Assembly: GCA_021828085.1 (NCBI GenBank)
Contig: JAKATE010000034.1
Span: forward strand, 1-15,794
Source: Thermoplasmata archaeon
Lineage (GTDB): Archaea; Thermoplasmatota; Thermoplasmata; Lutacidiplasmatales; UBA184
Reading direction: 5' to 3'
DNA: 15,794 nucleotides
A model generated the notes under the pieces. The model saw nothing but the letters and a program-made list of their open reading frames with translations, made no database searches and was not told where the DNA came from. Shown in pieces: positions 1-8,518 of this stretch. The position numbers were made by a program, and so were the translations under genes. Within the stretch, counting starts at the first letter, position 1; every line of letters starts with the position of its first letter.

Positions 1-2389
1 GATCTAACGCGAGCAGCGTGCCGGCGTTCGTGGCGAGGACGATGTTCCCGTCGACCAGGGCGGGGCCGGCCACGAACGCGAAGCCGGGGGCGCTCAGGTT
101 CGTTTCCCACTCCAGGGTGAGGGTGATCGGAGCGAGCGCGAAGAGGGCGCCGTCGGGGTAGGCGACGACGACCGGGCCGTCCCCCCCCGTGACGAGGCCC
201 ACGATCGGGCCTGGGGAGAGCGTCGCCTCGGCCTGGGCGTGCGCCATGAAGGGACCGAGCCCTCCGGCGAGCCCATCCTCCCGGGCGTCCCCTCGGGGGA
301 GGGGCCATCCGGCCAGGGCGCTCGAGGCGCCGACCTGGACCCGGAAGGGCACCTCGGTGTGCGTTCCACCGGTGTCGTTCACGAAGAGAAGTCCGGAGTA
401 GAGGCCCGGCAGTTCCAGCAGCTCGCTGAAGACCGGGCCGCTGGCGGGGGCGTTCCCCCCGAGGATCCAGGTCTCGGAGACGTTCGAGACGGAGCCGGGC
501 AGGCCCCGGGCCGGGGAGCTCGATCCTCCCGAGACGCGGGCCGACCCTTCGAAGAGCAGGGGGGCTCCGCCGCTCAGGGGATGCAGGCTCGCCACCACCT
601 GGAGGGGAGGATCGACGGTGAGGTTCAGCTGCGAGGTGCCGAGGCTCCCCGCCGAGTCGGTGACCGTGAGGTTCACCGCGTAAGTCCCCGGGTGAGAGTA
701 GACGTGGTCGAAGGTCCGGTTCCCCCAGGCGCGCGAGCCGTCCCCGAAGCTGAGGGTGTAGTTCACGTAGAGGCCGCTCCCTCCCAGCGCCTCAGGGACG
801 AAGGTCTCCTGGACACCCGCGTCCACGGGGTCCCGAGCGACCTGGATCACGGGGAAGACGGCCGTCACGACCCGTGGGGCCGAGGGGTCGCGGTCGCAGA
901 AGCCCCCGGCGTCGCAGGCGGTGAGGGTGAGGGCGAAGCGTCCCTCGCTCGTGTAGCGGTGGACGGCGCTGCCGTTGAGTCCCGAGAGCCCCTGGACGCT
1001 CGAACCGTCGCCCCAACCCACCGAATAGGTCCAGGCGCTTCCCCAGGGAGCGAGCCCTCCGCTGAGCGAGACCTCCAGCGGGGCCGGACCCGCCGGGGGG
1101 GAGGGGAGCGTTCCGAGCTCCCAGGCGGGAGGGTGTTCTACGGAGAGGTTCACCGGACCGGCCGCCGGGTCCACGAGGACCTCGGTGAGCGTGGGTCCGA
1201 GCGTCTGCACCTCCCGGACCGAGGGAAGGAACTTCCCGGGCCACTCGTAGGTGAGGCTCGCGCTCGCCGAGGAGCTGCCGACCGGGGTCACGGTGACCCC
1301 GGTGGCGTTCCCACTGGCGAAGAAGGCCTGGAAGCTCCCTCGCGCGGGGAGCAGAGCGCTCAGCAGGAGGGAGACCGGGAGCGGGGCGTACACCCCCGAA
1401 GGCGTGGCCTGGAGGCCCTGGGAGAAGGCCACCGTGAGGTTGAGCGAAGGCTCCGGCGCCCCTCCCAAGGAAGCCACGGCTCCGGTGGGGTTCGAGGAGG
1501 TCACGGTCAGGTTGAGCGTGTAGCGGGCCAAGGGAGCGAGCGGGGCGTCGAGGCTCCAATCCACCGGGAGGATCGAGAGCGGCGTGGAAGGCCCCGAGAC
1601 CACCCGCTCGAGGCTCACGAGGGGTGCGACGGAGCCGTTGCGGGAGAGGTTCGCGAAGAGCGAGTAGCTCCAGCCGGAGCAGCTGCAGGAGACCTCGAGG
1701 GCGGTCTCCACCCGGAGCAGGGATTCCGATCCCGGAGGGAGGAATCCCGGGACGGTGACGACCCCGTTGGAGAGCGCGACGGAGGTCGTGCTGTTCACGC
1801 TGAGCGAGGAGGAGCGGTTGAACCAGAGCTCGAGCGCGGGGAGCCCGCTCCCGCCCCCCACCTGGCAATCCGGGGAGGCGGCGGAGCAGAGCGCGCTGAG
1901 CGTGACCTGGTACGCCGCGGAAGCGTTCAGGAGGGAGGGCGTCCCCGTCGTGAGGTTGTACCAGGGTCCCGAGAAGGGTGGGGAGGTGCCGTTGAGGAAG
2001 CGGAACGAGGACCCATCGGACAGGTCCGTGACACGCAGCGAGACCTCCACCGAAGCGGCGCCGGAAGGGCTGTGGACGGCCACCTGGGCGGCCTCGAGCC
2101 CCGAGACCGACGGGGGGAGGCGCTCCTGCAGGAGCGTCGTCCAGCTCCCCGCCGGGAAGTACGCGCTGGCGTTGACGAGGAGGGAGTTCCCCGGAGCCGT
2201 GGGCGAGCCGAGGCTGCTCACGGGAGGGGGGGGTGCGGGCGCTCCGCCCGGCCCTCCCGGAAGGGCGAGGGTCGACGCTCCGAGGGCGAGGCCGACCAGC
2301 AGGACGATGACGATCCCGAGCCCGGGGCCGATCCCTCTCGGGGAAGGGCACGAACGGACCGAAGCTCCCCTTCCCACGGCCGTTTTCAC
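1..2389 (-). CDS. Secreted/surface-anchored PKD-domain protein with PQQ-like beta-propeller start (3' part outside window)
   Basis: Reading the minus strand from a GTG at 2389 gives 796 uninterrupted codons to the window edge, so the protein is incomplete at its C-terminus. Residues about 21-40 form a hydrophobic signal or anchor segment (GPGLGIVIVLLVGLALGAS), followed by a Pro/Gly/Ala linker. Two PKD-type beta-sandwich domains are recognisable: one around 436-512 with WGDGSS at 459-464, and one around 515-595 with FGDGSR at 548-553 and a VYSHPGTYAVNLTVTDSAG strand. From about 694 the GWPLPRGDARED stretch followed by DGALFAL and GPALVDGNIVLATNAG resembles the start of a PQQ-like propeller. 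I count about 20 N-x-S/T sequons, which fits an archaeal N-glycosylated cell-surface protein. GTG is chosen because AGAGGGG lies 8 nt upstream. The role (adhesion, S-layer-associated or ligand binding) is inferred. The gene is divergent from the dehydrogenase operon across 61 bp. Confidence 0.85.
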   Translation of the reverse strand, partial: MKTAVGRGASVRSCPSPRGIGPGLGIVIVLLVGLALGASTLALPGGPGGAPAPPPPVSSLGSPTAPGNSLLVNASAYFPAGSWTTLLQERLPPSVSGLEAAQVAVHSPSGAASVEVSLRVTDLSDGSSFRFLNGTSPPFSGPWYNLTTGTPSLLNASAAYQVTLSALCSAASPDCQVGGGSGLPALELWFNRSSSLSVNSTTSVALSNGVVTVPGFLPPGSESLLRVETALEVSCSCSGWSYSLFANLSRNGSVAPLVSLERVVSGPSTPLSILPVDWSLDAPLAPLARYTLNLTVTSSNPTGAVASLGGAPEPSLNLTVAFSQGLQATPSGVYAPLPVSLLLSALLPARGSFQAFFASGNATGVTVTPVGSSSASASLTYEWPGKFLPSVREVQTLGPTLTEVLVDPAAGPVNLSVEHPPAWELGTLPSPPAGPAPLEVSLSGGLAPWGSAWTYSVGWGDGSSVQGLSGLNGSAVHRYTSEGRFALTLTACDAGGFCDRDPSAPRVVTAVFPVIQVARDPVDAGVQETFVPEALGGSGLYVNYTLSFGDGSRAWGNRTFDHVYSHPGTYAVNLTVTDSAGSLGTSQLNLTVDPPLQVVASLHPLSGGAPLLFEGSARVSGGSSSPARGLPGSVSNVSETWILGGNAPASGPVFSELLELPGLYSGLLFVNDTGGTHTEVPFRVQVGASSALAGWPLPRGDAREDGLAGGLGPFMAHAQAEATLSPGPIVGLVTGGDGPVVVAYPDGALFALAPITLTLEWETNLSAPGFAFVAGPALVDGNIVLATNAGTLLALD

Positions 2390-2450
2390 GAGAGGAACCC
2401 CTCTTGAGCCTTCATGTCCACTGGAGAGGAGGGAGGGAAGGACCCAGGAG

Positions 2451-4214
2451 ATGGCGCAACGAGCCCCGGCCCCGGACCCCGCGCCCCGGCGCCCGGCCCC
2501 CCGCGCCCCGGTGCGGCTCCGTTTCCGACGGCGGGCCCTCGCTGCCCTCCCGGGAGAAACGCTCAGCCAGGCGCTCCTGCGCGCCGACCTGGTCCCGTGG
2601 ACCCGCTCGCTGCGCTACCACCGTCCGCGGGGGCCTTTCTGCGGGCTCGGACAGTGCACCGGTTGCCTGGTGAACGTGGGGGGCGAGCCGAACGTCCGGG
2701 CCTGCCAGGCGATCGCCCGCGACGGGGACGTGGTCCAGGACCAGAACGGCTGGCCGTCCTCCCGGTGGGACCTCCTGGAGCTTCTCGATCTGATCTTCCC
2801 GCGGCACCTCGACACGCTGCATGGCTTGCGGAGACCGGCGGTGTTCACCCCCCTCTACCAGCGGGTGGTCCGTCGCCTGGCCGGTTACGGAAAGCTTCCC
2901 CCCGGAGCTCCCCCCCCGTTCCCCCGCTCGCTCCAGTGGGACGCCGAGCTGCTCGTCGTGGGCGGAGGGCCGGCGGGGAGCGCCATCGCCGAGGGCCTCG
3001 CCGGTCGCTTCCCGGAGCTGAGCGTGCTGCTCCTCGACCGGCACCGCCGCGGGAGCCTCCCCGAGGCCACCCCCGGGAATCTGCGCCGGCACCGGGGCGC
3101 CTCGCTCATCTTCCTCCCACCGCCCGAACCCTCCGGCCCCTTCCGGGGGCTCGTCGCGCTCGACTCCGGTGCCACCGCCGAGGTCACCGCGCGCCGGGTG
3201 GTCCTCGCGACCGGGGGCTACGACGCCTCGCTGGTCTTCGCCGACAACGACCGCCCCGGGATCTACACCGGGGATGGGGCGCTCGCCGTCGTTCCTCCGG
3301 ACTCCCCGCCTCCCTTCGCGCACGCCGCCCTCGTCGGGGCCACCCCCCGGGCGGCGGAGCTTCTCCGCGTGCTCGGCCCGGCGGTCGAGCATCTGGTCTC
3401 CCTCGAGCCACTGGACCCCCGAGCGCGCCAGGAGTGGGAGGGGCTCGGCCCCCGCGTCCTCGATGACCGCCTCGTGCTCGGGAGCACAGGGGGAAGGAGG
3501 GTGGACGGCCTCCGGCTCAAGGACCGCCGCTCGGGCGCGCTCGAGCGCATCCGCGCCGACGCGGTGATCCTGGCCGTGCGGCGCCTACCGAACGTGCCGC
3601 TCTTCTCCCAGGTGGGGGCCGCCCTGGAGTGGCGGGCGGGCGTGGGGGCGTACTTCCCGGTCCTCTGGCCTTCCGGCGAGACCAGCGTCCTCGGGCTCTA
3701 TGCCGCCGGGGAGGCGGCCGGCTTTTCTGGCATGGAGGCCGCCCTGTCCTCCTCCGAGCGCGTCGTCTCCGCCCTCACCGCTGAGCTCCGGGGGGAGCGA
3801 CCGTCGCTCCCGCCCGCCCCGCCGGGGGAGCGGAACGGACCGGAACAGGTCCCTTTCCTCCTCTCGTACTACCACGAGTGGCTCCGGAGCGAGCCCCGGG
3901 GGAAGGCCTTCCTGTGCCCTTGCGAGGACGTCGTGGTGGAGGAGCTCGACGAAGCGGTCCACGAGGGTTTCCAGGGCACCGAGGAGATCAAGCGCGTGAC
4001 GGGGACCGGCACCGGACTCTGCCAGGGTCGCTATTGCCTGCCCGAGGCGCTCCTTCTCCTCTCCGTCCTCGAAGGCCGTTCGCCGCAGGAGCTCGGGTAC
4101 ATCACCCAGCGCCCCCCGGTCTGGCCGGTGTACCTGGGCGGGCTCGCCCCCCCTCCCCTCCCCGACCCTGCCTCCGAGGTCCCGGCATCGGAGACGGCGG
4201 AGGAGGAGCCGTGA
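2451..4214 (+). CDS. FAD-dependent dehydrogenase electron-transfer subunit: [2Fe-2S] + FAD/NAD-binding + BFD fusion (SoxA/HcnAB-like)
   Basis: The protein has 587 aa. Residues about 20-100 form a SoxA/HcnA-type ferredoxin domain (Fer2_4) with C64-x4-C69-x2-C72-x12-C85, a complete cysteine set for a [2Fe-2S] cluster. A dinucleotide-binding domain follows with GGGPAG at 171-176 and the second FAD motif VLATGGYD at 251-258, closing with GLYAAGEAAG near 415-424. Residues about 485-535 form a BFD-like [2Fe-2S] domain with C489-x-C491 and C524-x4-C529. Family knowledge: such subunits shuttle electrons from a SoxB/DadA/HcnC-type catalytic partner in sarcosine oxidase, HCN synthase, opine and dye-linked proline dehydrogenases. 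It lacks the glycine-cleavage T-like half of true SoxA, and it fuses what HcnA and HcnB keep separate. The ATG at 2451 is chosen because the frame upstream is antisense to the PKD gene. A purine-rich GGAGGGAGGGAAGG lies just upstream. The substrate cannot be read from sequence. Confidence 0.92.
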   Translation: MAQRAPAPDPAPRRPAPRAPVRLRFRRRALAALPGETLSQALLRADLVPWTRSLRYHRPRGPFCGLGQCTGCLVNVGGEPNVRACQAIARDGDVVQDQNGWPSSRWDLLELLDLIFPRHLDTLHGLRRPAVFTPLYQRVVRRLAGYGKLPPGAPPPFPRSLQWDAELLVVGGGPAGSAIAEGLAGRFPELSVLLLDRHRRGSLPEATPGNLRRHRGASLIFLPPPEPSGPFRGLVALDSGATAEVTARRVVLATGGYDASLVFADNDRPGIYTGDGALAVVPPDSPPPFAHAALVGATPRAAELLRVLGPAVEHLVSLEPLDPRARQEWEGLGPRVLDDRLVLGSTGGRRVDGLRLKDRRSGALERIRADAVILAVRRLPNVPLFSQVGAALEWRAGVGAYFPVLWPSGETSVLGLYAAGEAAGFSGMEAALSSSERVVSALTAELRGERPSLPPAPPGERNGPEQVPFLLSYYHEWLRSEPRGKAFLCPCEDVVVEELDEAVHEGFQGTEEIKRVTGTGTGLCQGRYCLPEALLLLSVLEGRSPQELGYITQRPPVWPVYLGGLAPPPLPDPASEVPASETAEEEP

Positions 4215-5377
4215 GCGCCCCCGTCGCCTCCGAGCCCGAGGTGGTCCTGATCGGGGCGGGGGTCCTGGGGCTCTTCACGGCGCACGCCCTCGCCCAGCGC
4301 ATGGACCCTTCGCGCATCCTCGTCCTGGACCGCGGCTACCTGTCGGCCGGGGCCTCCGGCCGCAACGGGGGAGGCGTGCGGCAGCAATGGGAGGACCCCA
4401 TCACCGTCCGCTGGGCGAAGGAAGGGGTCCGGGTCTACCGACGCTTCGCTCGGGATTTCGGCTTCAACCCCTGGTTCCGTCAGGGGGGGTACTGCTTCCT
4501 CGCCTTCTCGGAGGAGGAGCGCGCCCGGTTGCGTAGGATGGAGGGGGTGGTCCGCGGGGAGGGACTCCCGATCCGTTGGCTCGAAGCCGACGCGCTCCAG
4601 GAGAGGGTGCCCCGGCTCGATCCCCCGGGCCTTCTCGGAGGGACCGAGCTCTCCTCCGACGGGGTGATCTACCCCTTCCCGGTCCTCTGGGGGCTTCGGG
4701 CTTCGCTCCTCCGCCTGGGGGTCCGGATCCGGACCCGGACCGAGGTGGTCGGGATCGATCGGGATGCGAAGGGTGTCCAGGGGGTCCGGACCCGGGAGGG
4801 TCGGATCCCTGTGCGGCGGGTGGTGAACGTGGCCGGTGGGGCGTCGCGTTCCGTGAGCGCCCTCGCGGGCCTCCGAGTCCCCAACGTCCCCTCCCGGCAC
4901 GAGATCCTCGCCACGGAGGCGGTGAAGCCCCTCTTCGACCCCATGGTCGTCACCTTGCGCCGCGGTAGCTACTTCTCCCAGTCCATGCGGGGGGAGATCA
5001 TCGGGGGACTCGCCCCCGAGCGCGCCGAGCCCGCCGGAGAGGGGCTTCCCTCCTCCTCCCGGTTCCTGCACGACGCGAGCGCCGAGCTGACCGAACTCTT
5101 CCCTTCCCTGGCGAGGCTGAGGGTGCTCCGGTCGTGGGCCGGCCTCTACGACGAGACCCCGGACGGCTTCCCCATCCTCGGGGAGGATCCCCGCCTCCCC
5201 GGCTTCTTCCAGGGGAACGGGTTCGGCGGCCACGGCTTCATGCTCGCCCCCGCCGGCGCCCCTCGCCTCGCCGCTCTCGTCCTCGGGGAGAGCACGGACC
5301 TCGACCCGGGGAAGTTCGGACCGGGTCGGTTCTCCTCCCCTGGGGCCTCTCCCCGGGAAGGTCTCGTCCTCGGCTGA
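4211..5377 (+). CDS. FAD-dependent amino-acid/amine oxidoreductase, SoxB/DadA/HcnC family catalytic subunit
   Basis: The protein has 388 aa, the usual length for DAO-fold subunits. The FAD-binding Rossmann motif GAGVLG is at 15-20. The family signature ASGRNGGGVRQQW spans 48-60, and the C-terminal block has AGLYDETPDGFPILGE at 310-324 and NGFGGHGFMLAPA at 336-348. These match sarcosine oxidase beta and related D-amino-acid/proline dehydrogenases. The subunit should oxidise a C-N bond on a secondary amine or amino acid and pass electrons to the preceding [2Fe-2S]/FAD subunit. The GTG start overlaps the stop of that gene in GTGA (4211-4214), with GGAGGAG just upstream, which indicates translational coupling. 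The C-terminal 25 or so residues are low-complexity (Pro/Gly/Ser). Candidate substrates are sarcosine, L- or D-proline, D-amino acids, opines or glycine. No separate small ferredoxin subunit is needed because both Fe-S domains sit in the partner. Confidence 0.92.
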   Translation: MSAPVASEPEVVLIGAGVLGLFTAHALAQRMDPSRILVLDRGYLSAGASGRNGGGVRQQWEDPITVRWAKEGVRVYRRFARDFGFNPWFRQGGYCFLAFSEEERARLRRMEGVVRGEGLPIRWLEADALQERVPRLDPPGLLGGTELSSDGVIYPFPVLWGLRASLLRLGVRIRTRTEVVGIDRDAKGVQGVRTREGRIPVRRVVNVAGGASRSVSALAGLRVPNVPSRHEILATEAVKPLFDPMVVTLRRGSYFSQSMRGEIIGGLAPERAEPAGEGLPSSSRFLHDASAELTELFPSLARLRVLRSWAGLYDETPDGFPILGEDPRLPGFFQGNGFGGHGFMLAPAGAPRLAALVLGESTDLDPGKFGPGRFSSPGASPREGLVLG

Positions 5378-5412
5378 CCCTGGGGCGGTGCGGCCGATCG
5401 TCCCTCGCCGGT

Positions 5413-5952
5413 TCAAGCGGGGGCCGGGGCGAGGGGGAAGGCTGCCAGGGGGGTGTGGACCGCCCCTCCGGGCTGGAGGAGGCTCTCGACGAGTTCCACG
5501 CGGGAGATCCAGGTCGCGAGCAGCCTCGTCCCCCGATGACGCTCGAGGAGCTCCCGGGCCTCCTCCACGGAGCGGCCGGGACGGAGCCGCTTCACCGTGA
5601 GATGGGCCACGAAAGGCCTCGGCTCCGGGGGGAAGCCGAGCCCGGCCAGGCCTTCCTCCACCCGCCGGGCGAGCGAGGAGAGCTCCTCCCGACCCTGCTC
5701 GACGTTCACGTAGAGCACCCGGGGCCGCTCCTCGTTCGGGAAGGCCCCGAGCCCCCGGAGGGACAGCCCGAAGGACCCCGCACCGCGGAGCGCCCGCTCG
5801 AGGGCGGGGGCGAGGGGGGCCACCCGGCCCGCGGCCACCTCCCCGAGGAACTTGAGCGTGATGTGGGGGAGTGCGCCCCCGCCGCCGGAGACCGTGCCGA
5901 GCCCGGGGACGGTCACGGGCGGCAGGGGTACGGCGACGAAGAGCCGCGGCAC
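5413..5952 (-). CDS. thpR: RNA 2',3'-cyclic phosphodiesterase (2'-5' RNA ligase-like), 2H superfamily
   Basis: The 179-aa protein carries the two hallmark motifs of 2H phosphoesterases: HITL at residues 30-33 and HLTV at 117-120. The start MPRLFVAVPLP and the motif FLGEV at 35-39 match the ThpR family, whose length is about 175-190 aa. Family members hydrolyse 2',3'-cyclic phosphates on RNA ends and ligate tRNA half-like fragments in vitro. The start is GTG without a visible Shine-Dalgarno, but it fits the conserved N-terminus. It begins 22 nt after the stop of the HerA/TraG-type ATPase gene on the same strand and is therefore probably co-transcribed with it. It ends 35 bp from the convergent dehydrogenase operon. 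In most archaea thpR is a housekeeping gene, so its operon partners may be incidental. Confidence 0.93.
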   Translation of the reverse strand: MPRLFVAVPLPPVTVPGLGTVSGGGGALPHITLKFLGEVAAGRVAPLAPALERALRGAGSFGLSLRGLGAFPNEERPRVLYVNVEQGREELSSLARRVEEGLAGLGFPPEPRPFVAHLTVKRLRPGRSVEEARELLERHRGTRLLATWISRVELVESLLQPGGAVHTPLAAFPLAPAPA

Positions 5953-5974
5953 GAGGGGCGGAGGGCGGAACGCC

Positions 5975-8518
5975 TCAAGGCGCTGTCGTGAGCGAGGGGG
6001 AGGGATGCCGTTCCCGCCAGCGACGCATCCGCTCCTCCGTCAGGCTCCAGACCGCAACGGGGGTCGGGTCCCTTTGTCGCCGCCGGAGGAAGGAGCGCAG
6101 GCGTCCCGCCCCTTTCGGTCGACCGGTGACCCAGAGAAGTCGCGCGCCCGCTTCCCGCGCCTTCTCCAGCGATCGTTCGAGCCGTCGGGGGTCCTCGAGG
6201 CTCGTGACCTCGACCTCCACGTGCAGGGGAGGCTTGGCCCAGGGGGGAGGCGGAAGGGACCCCGCGGGCGTCAAGAGGAGGCGGGCATCGGGGAGACGCC
6301 GGTCGAAACCGCCCTGCTGGGGGAGTTCCAGGGCGACCCCGGAGTAGGCGAAGAGGGCGAAGACGTCGCGAAGGAGCCTCCGATGCTCGTGCGACTCCCG
6401 GACCGCTCCGGTCTCCCCGGACCAGCCCAGGCGCGCCCACCCGGCCTCGCTCAGCCGATAGCCGTCGCCCTGGGGGACCGCGTATCGACGCTGCAGCGCG
6501 CGCGGCCACCAGGGCGGAGCGATCCGATCGGGCTTCCACCCCCGGAGCAGCGAAAGCAACCCCTGTTGTTCTTCGAGCCGCTCGCTCCCCTCCAATCCCG
6601 CGGGACCGGGTGGTTCGCCTCGAGGGGCTCCCTCGGGAGGCGGGGCCAGGGGGGGTGCGGGAGCTCCCGGTGCCGGCCGGTCCGGCAGGACCATCATCAT
6701 GGGGGTGCGCGCTCCCCAGGGACGGAACCAGGATCTCCCGGGGGGTAGCTCCACCATCGACGCGAGGAACTCCCGCGCGGCCGCGGAGGAAGGGGCGAGA
6801 GCGAGCTCCGGGGCGATCCAGCCGAGGAGCTCCCGCGCGGGTTCCGGGGCCATCCGGAGCATCCAGACAGAGCCGATGTCGGACCAGGGCCCGCTTTCCC
6901 GCTGGGCTCGGATCGACCCGCCTCCCTGCGTGGCGAGGAGCGCGGCGACTCCGAACTTCCTTCCCCCCTCCACGATGGAGGCGAGGAGCGTCGGGGAGAG
7001 CAGCTGGGCCTCGTCGAGCACGAGGAGGGCACGGAGCCGTTCCTCCCCGGAAGCGGGCTCGCGGGAGAGGGCCAGGTACGTCCGGGCGAGCAGCAGGTTC
7101 GCGACGAACAGGCTCGCCCCCTCCCCCAGCTCCCCTCGGGGAAGGCGCAGGAGGAGCGAGAGGCCCCGGGAGAGCCGCTCATCGAAGCTCTGGGCAGGCG
7201 TCCGGGGGGCCACCAGAGCGCGCACCCGCCCATCGAAAAGGACCCGGGAGAGTCGGTTCTGGACCGAGGCCAGGAACTCCGGCTGCCGGCGCTGCCAGTG
7301 GACCAGCTCGGAGAGGAAGTCCTGCAGCGGTCCGGAAGGTATCCCGGCCCTCCACTCCGGCGCGTGACGGAAGGGGTCGTGGAAGAGCTCGGCGAGGTCC
7401 CGCAGGTCTCCCCCTCCGGCCAGGACGCACCGTAGTCCCCCTTCCAGCAGCCTCTCCATCCGGGGACCCCAGTACTCCTCCCGGCCCCAGCCTCCCGGCC
7501 GAAGGGCAGCGAGGACCTCGGGCACGATCCGCTCCGGCCCGGCCGCGTCCGCGGAGAGGACGTCCACCCCCTCCTCCCGTTCCCCCCCGATCCCGATGAC
7601 GCAGACGCGTCGCGCCTCCTCCGGTAGGGAGAGGGACGAACGAAGGGCCGGGACCAGGTCCCCATGAAGGTCCAGCACCACCAGCGGGGTCCCTCCCCGG
7701 AACGTCTGGAGGGCCGCGTGGGTGAGGAAGCGGCTCTTGCCGCTCCCGGTGAGCCCGACGACCAGGGTGTGGCGGAGGAGGGAGCTCGGGGTCGGGACCC
7801 ACGGTTGGGCATCCGACCACCCCCAGGCCCAGCATCCCTCGGTCCGGGGGTACAACGGAGAAGGTCCCGGCGGCCCTGCGCCCGAAGGAGCGCTCCACGC
7901 AGAAGCGAACCGGGACCGGTCGGGTCCCGGGGCGGCTCCACTGTGGAAACGGCGGAGCTCCCGTCCCTGCCACTCCCCGAGGGCGACGCGATGCGCGCGT
8001 CCCGCGGGGTCCCAGGGCTCGACCGGCCCCCCTAGGGCGAGCCCGAAGTGCGTCCCCACCCGAACGAGCGTCCTCCACGCAACGGAAGGGGCCCCACCGG
8101 CGGCGAGACGGAGGTGCACCCGGATCTCCTCCCCGCCCAGGAGGAACGCCTGGACACCCCAGGGGGAGGGCATCGGCGCAAGCGGAGGGAGCCGAGGGGG
8201 AGGATCCGGAGGTCTCGGGTCCCGTCGTCCGCTCCATCGGAGAGCGGCGAAGCACCCCGGGGGAAAGCCGGAGGGCGGCCGAGAAGGGTCCGCTCCCACG
8301 CGCAGGTACCCCTCGGCAGCTCCGAGCTGCTGGAGTTCTGCGGCGACCGGGGCGGGAGCGAGGACCCGGAGATAGGGTCCCCCGGTCTGTTCTCCCTGCT
8401 CGACCAGCAGCGCCAGGTCCGGCCGTCCTCGGAGAAGGTCCCAGGCCCTCTCGAACCACCGCCTGACCCCGAGATCACTCCCCAGGGATTCCACCGAGAG
8501 AGCGACCCACGGGCTCAC
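5975..8518 (-). CDS. HerA/TraG/VirB4-type DNA-pumping ATPase (DUF87-like) with C-terminal PD-(D/E)XK-like domain
   Basis: The protein has 847 aa. Residues 1-250 are a divergent N-terminal region. The ATPase core has Walker A GLTGSGKS at 255-262, the VLDLHGDL motif at 281-288 typical of DNA-translocating TraG/VirB4/DUF87 ATPases, Walker B LLVLDEAQL at 498-506 and an ATQ sensor motif at 529-531. A Pro-rich linker (about 612-645) leads to a C-terminal module at 705-815. This has ESHEHRRLLRDVF, QQGGFDRRLPDARLLL (D744), HVEVEVT (E768, E770) and K786. The PD...ExE...K order resembles a PD-(D/E)XK nuclease fold of the kind attached to some archaeal translocases and replication-relaxation proteins, which is inference from spacing. 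The GTG at 8518 is chosen because it overlaps the upstream stop in GTGA (8515-8518). A longer start at 8659 would add a low-quality stretch overlapping that gene. Expected role: hexameric motor moving DNA, in conjugation, defence or segregation. Confidence 0.9.
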   Translation of the reverse strand: MSPWVALSVESLGSDLGVRRWFERAWDLLRGRPDLALLVEQGEQTGGPYLRVLAPAPVAAELQQLGAAEGYLRVGADPSRPPSGFPPGCFAALRWSGRRDPRPPDPPPRLPPLAPMPSPWGVQAFLLGGEEIRVHLRLAAGGAPSVAWRTLVRVGTHFGLALGGPVEPWDPAGRAHRVALGEWQGRELRRFHSGAAPGPDRSRFASAWSAPSGAGPPGPSPLYPRTEGCWAWGWSDAQPWVPTPSSLLRHTLVVGLTGSGKSRFLTHAALQTFRGGTPLVVLDLHGDLVPALRSSLSLPEEARRVCVIGIGGEREEGVDVLSADAAGPERIVPEVLAALRPGGWGREEYWGPRMERLLEGGLRCVLAGGGDLRDLAELFHDPFRHAPEWRAGIPSGPLQDFLSELVHWQRRQPEFLASVQNRLSRVLFDGRVRALVAPRTPAQSFDERLSRGLSLLLRLPRGELGEGASLFVANLLLARTYLALSREPASGEERLRALLVLDEAQLLSPTLLASIVEGGRKFGVAALLATQGGGSIRAQRESGPWSDIGSVWMLRMAPEPARELLGWIAPELALAPSSAAAREFLASMVELPPGRSWFRPWGARTPMMMVLPDRPAPGAPAPPLAPPPEGAPRGEPPGPAGLEGSERLEEQQGLLSLLRGWKPDRIAPPWWPRALQRRYAVPQGDGYRLSEAGWARLGWSGETGAVRESHEHRRLLRDVFALFAYSGVALELPQQGGFDRRLPDARLLLTPAGSLPPPPWAKPPLHVEVEVTSLEDPRRLERSLEKAREAGARLLWVTGRPKGAGRLRSFLRRRQRDPTPVAVWSLTEERMRRWRERHPSPSLTTAP

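Noticed and set aside
239..2407. A 722-codon open frame on the plus strand
   Set aside because: It is antisense to the PKD/PQQ protein, is Arg/Gly/Glu-rich with no recognisable domain, and results from stop-poor GC-rich DNA.
1755..2450. A 232-residue N-terminal extension of the Fe-S/FAD subunit
   Set aside because: The family N-terminus (ferredoxin domain) begins just after 2451, and the extension is antisense to the PKD gene.
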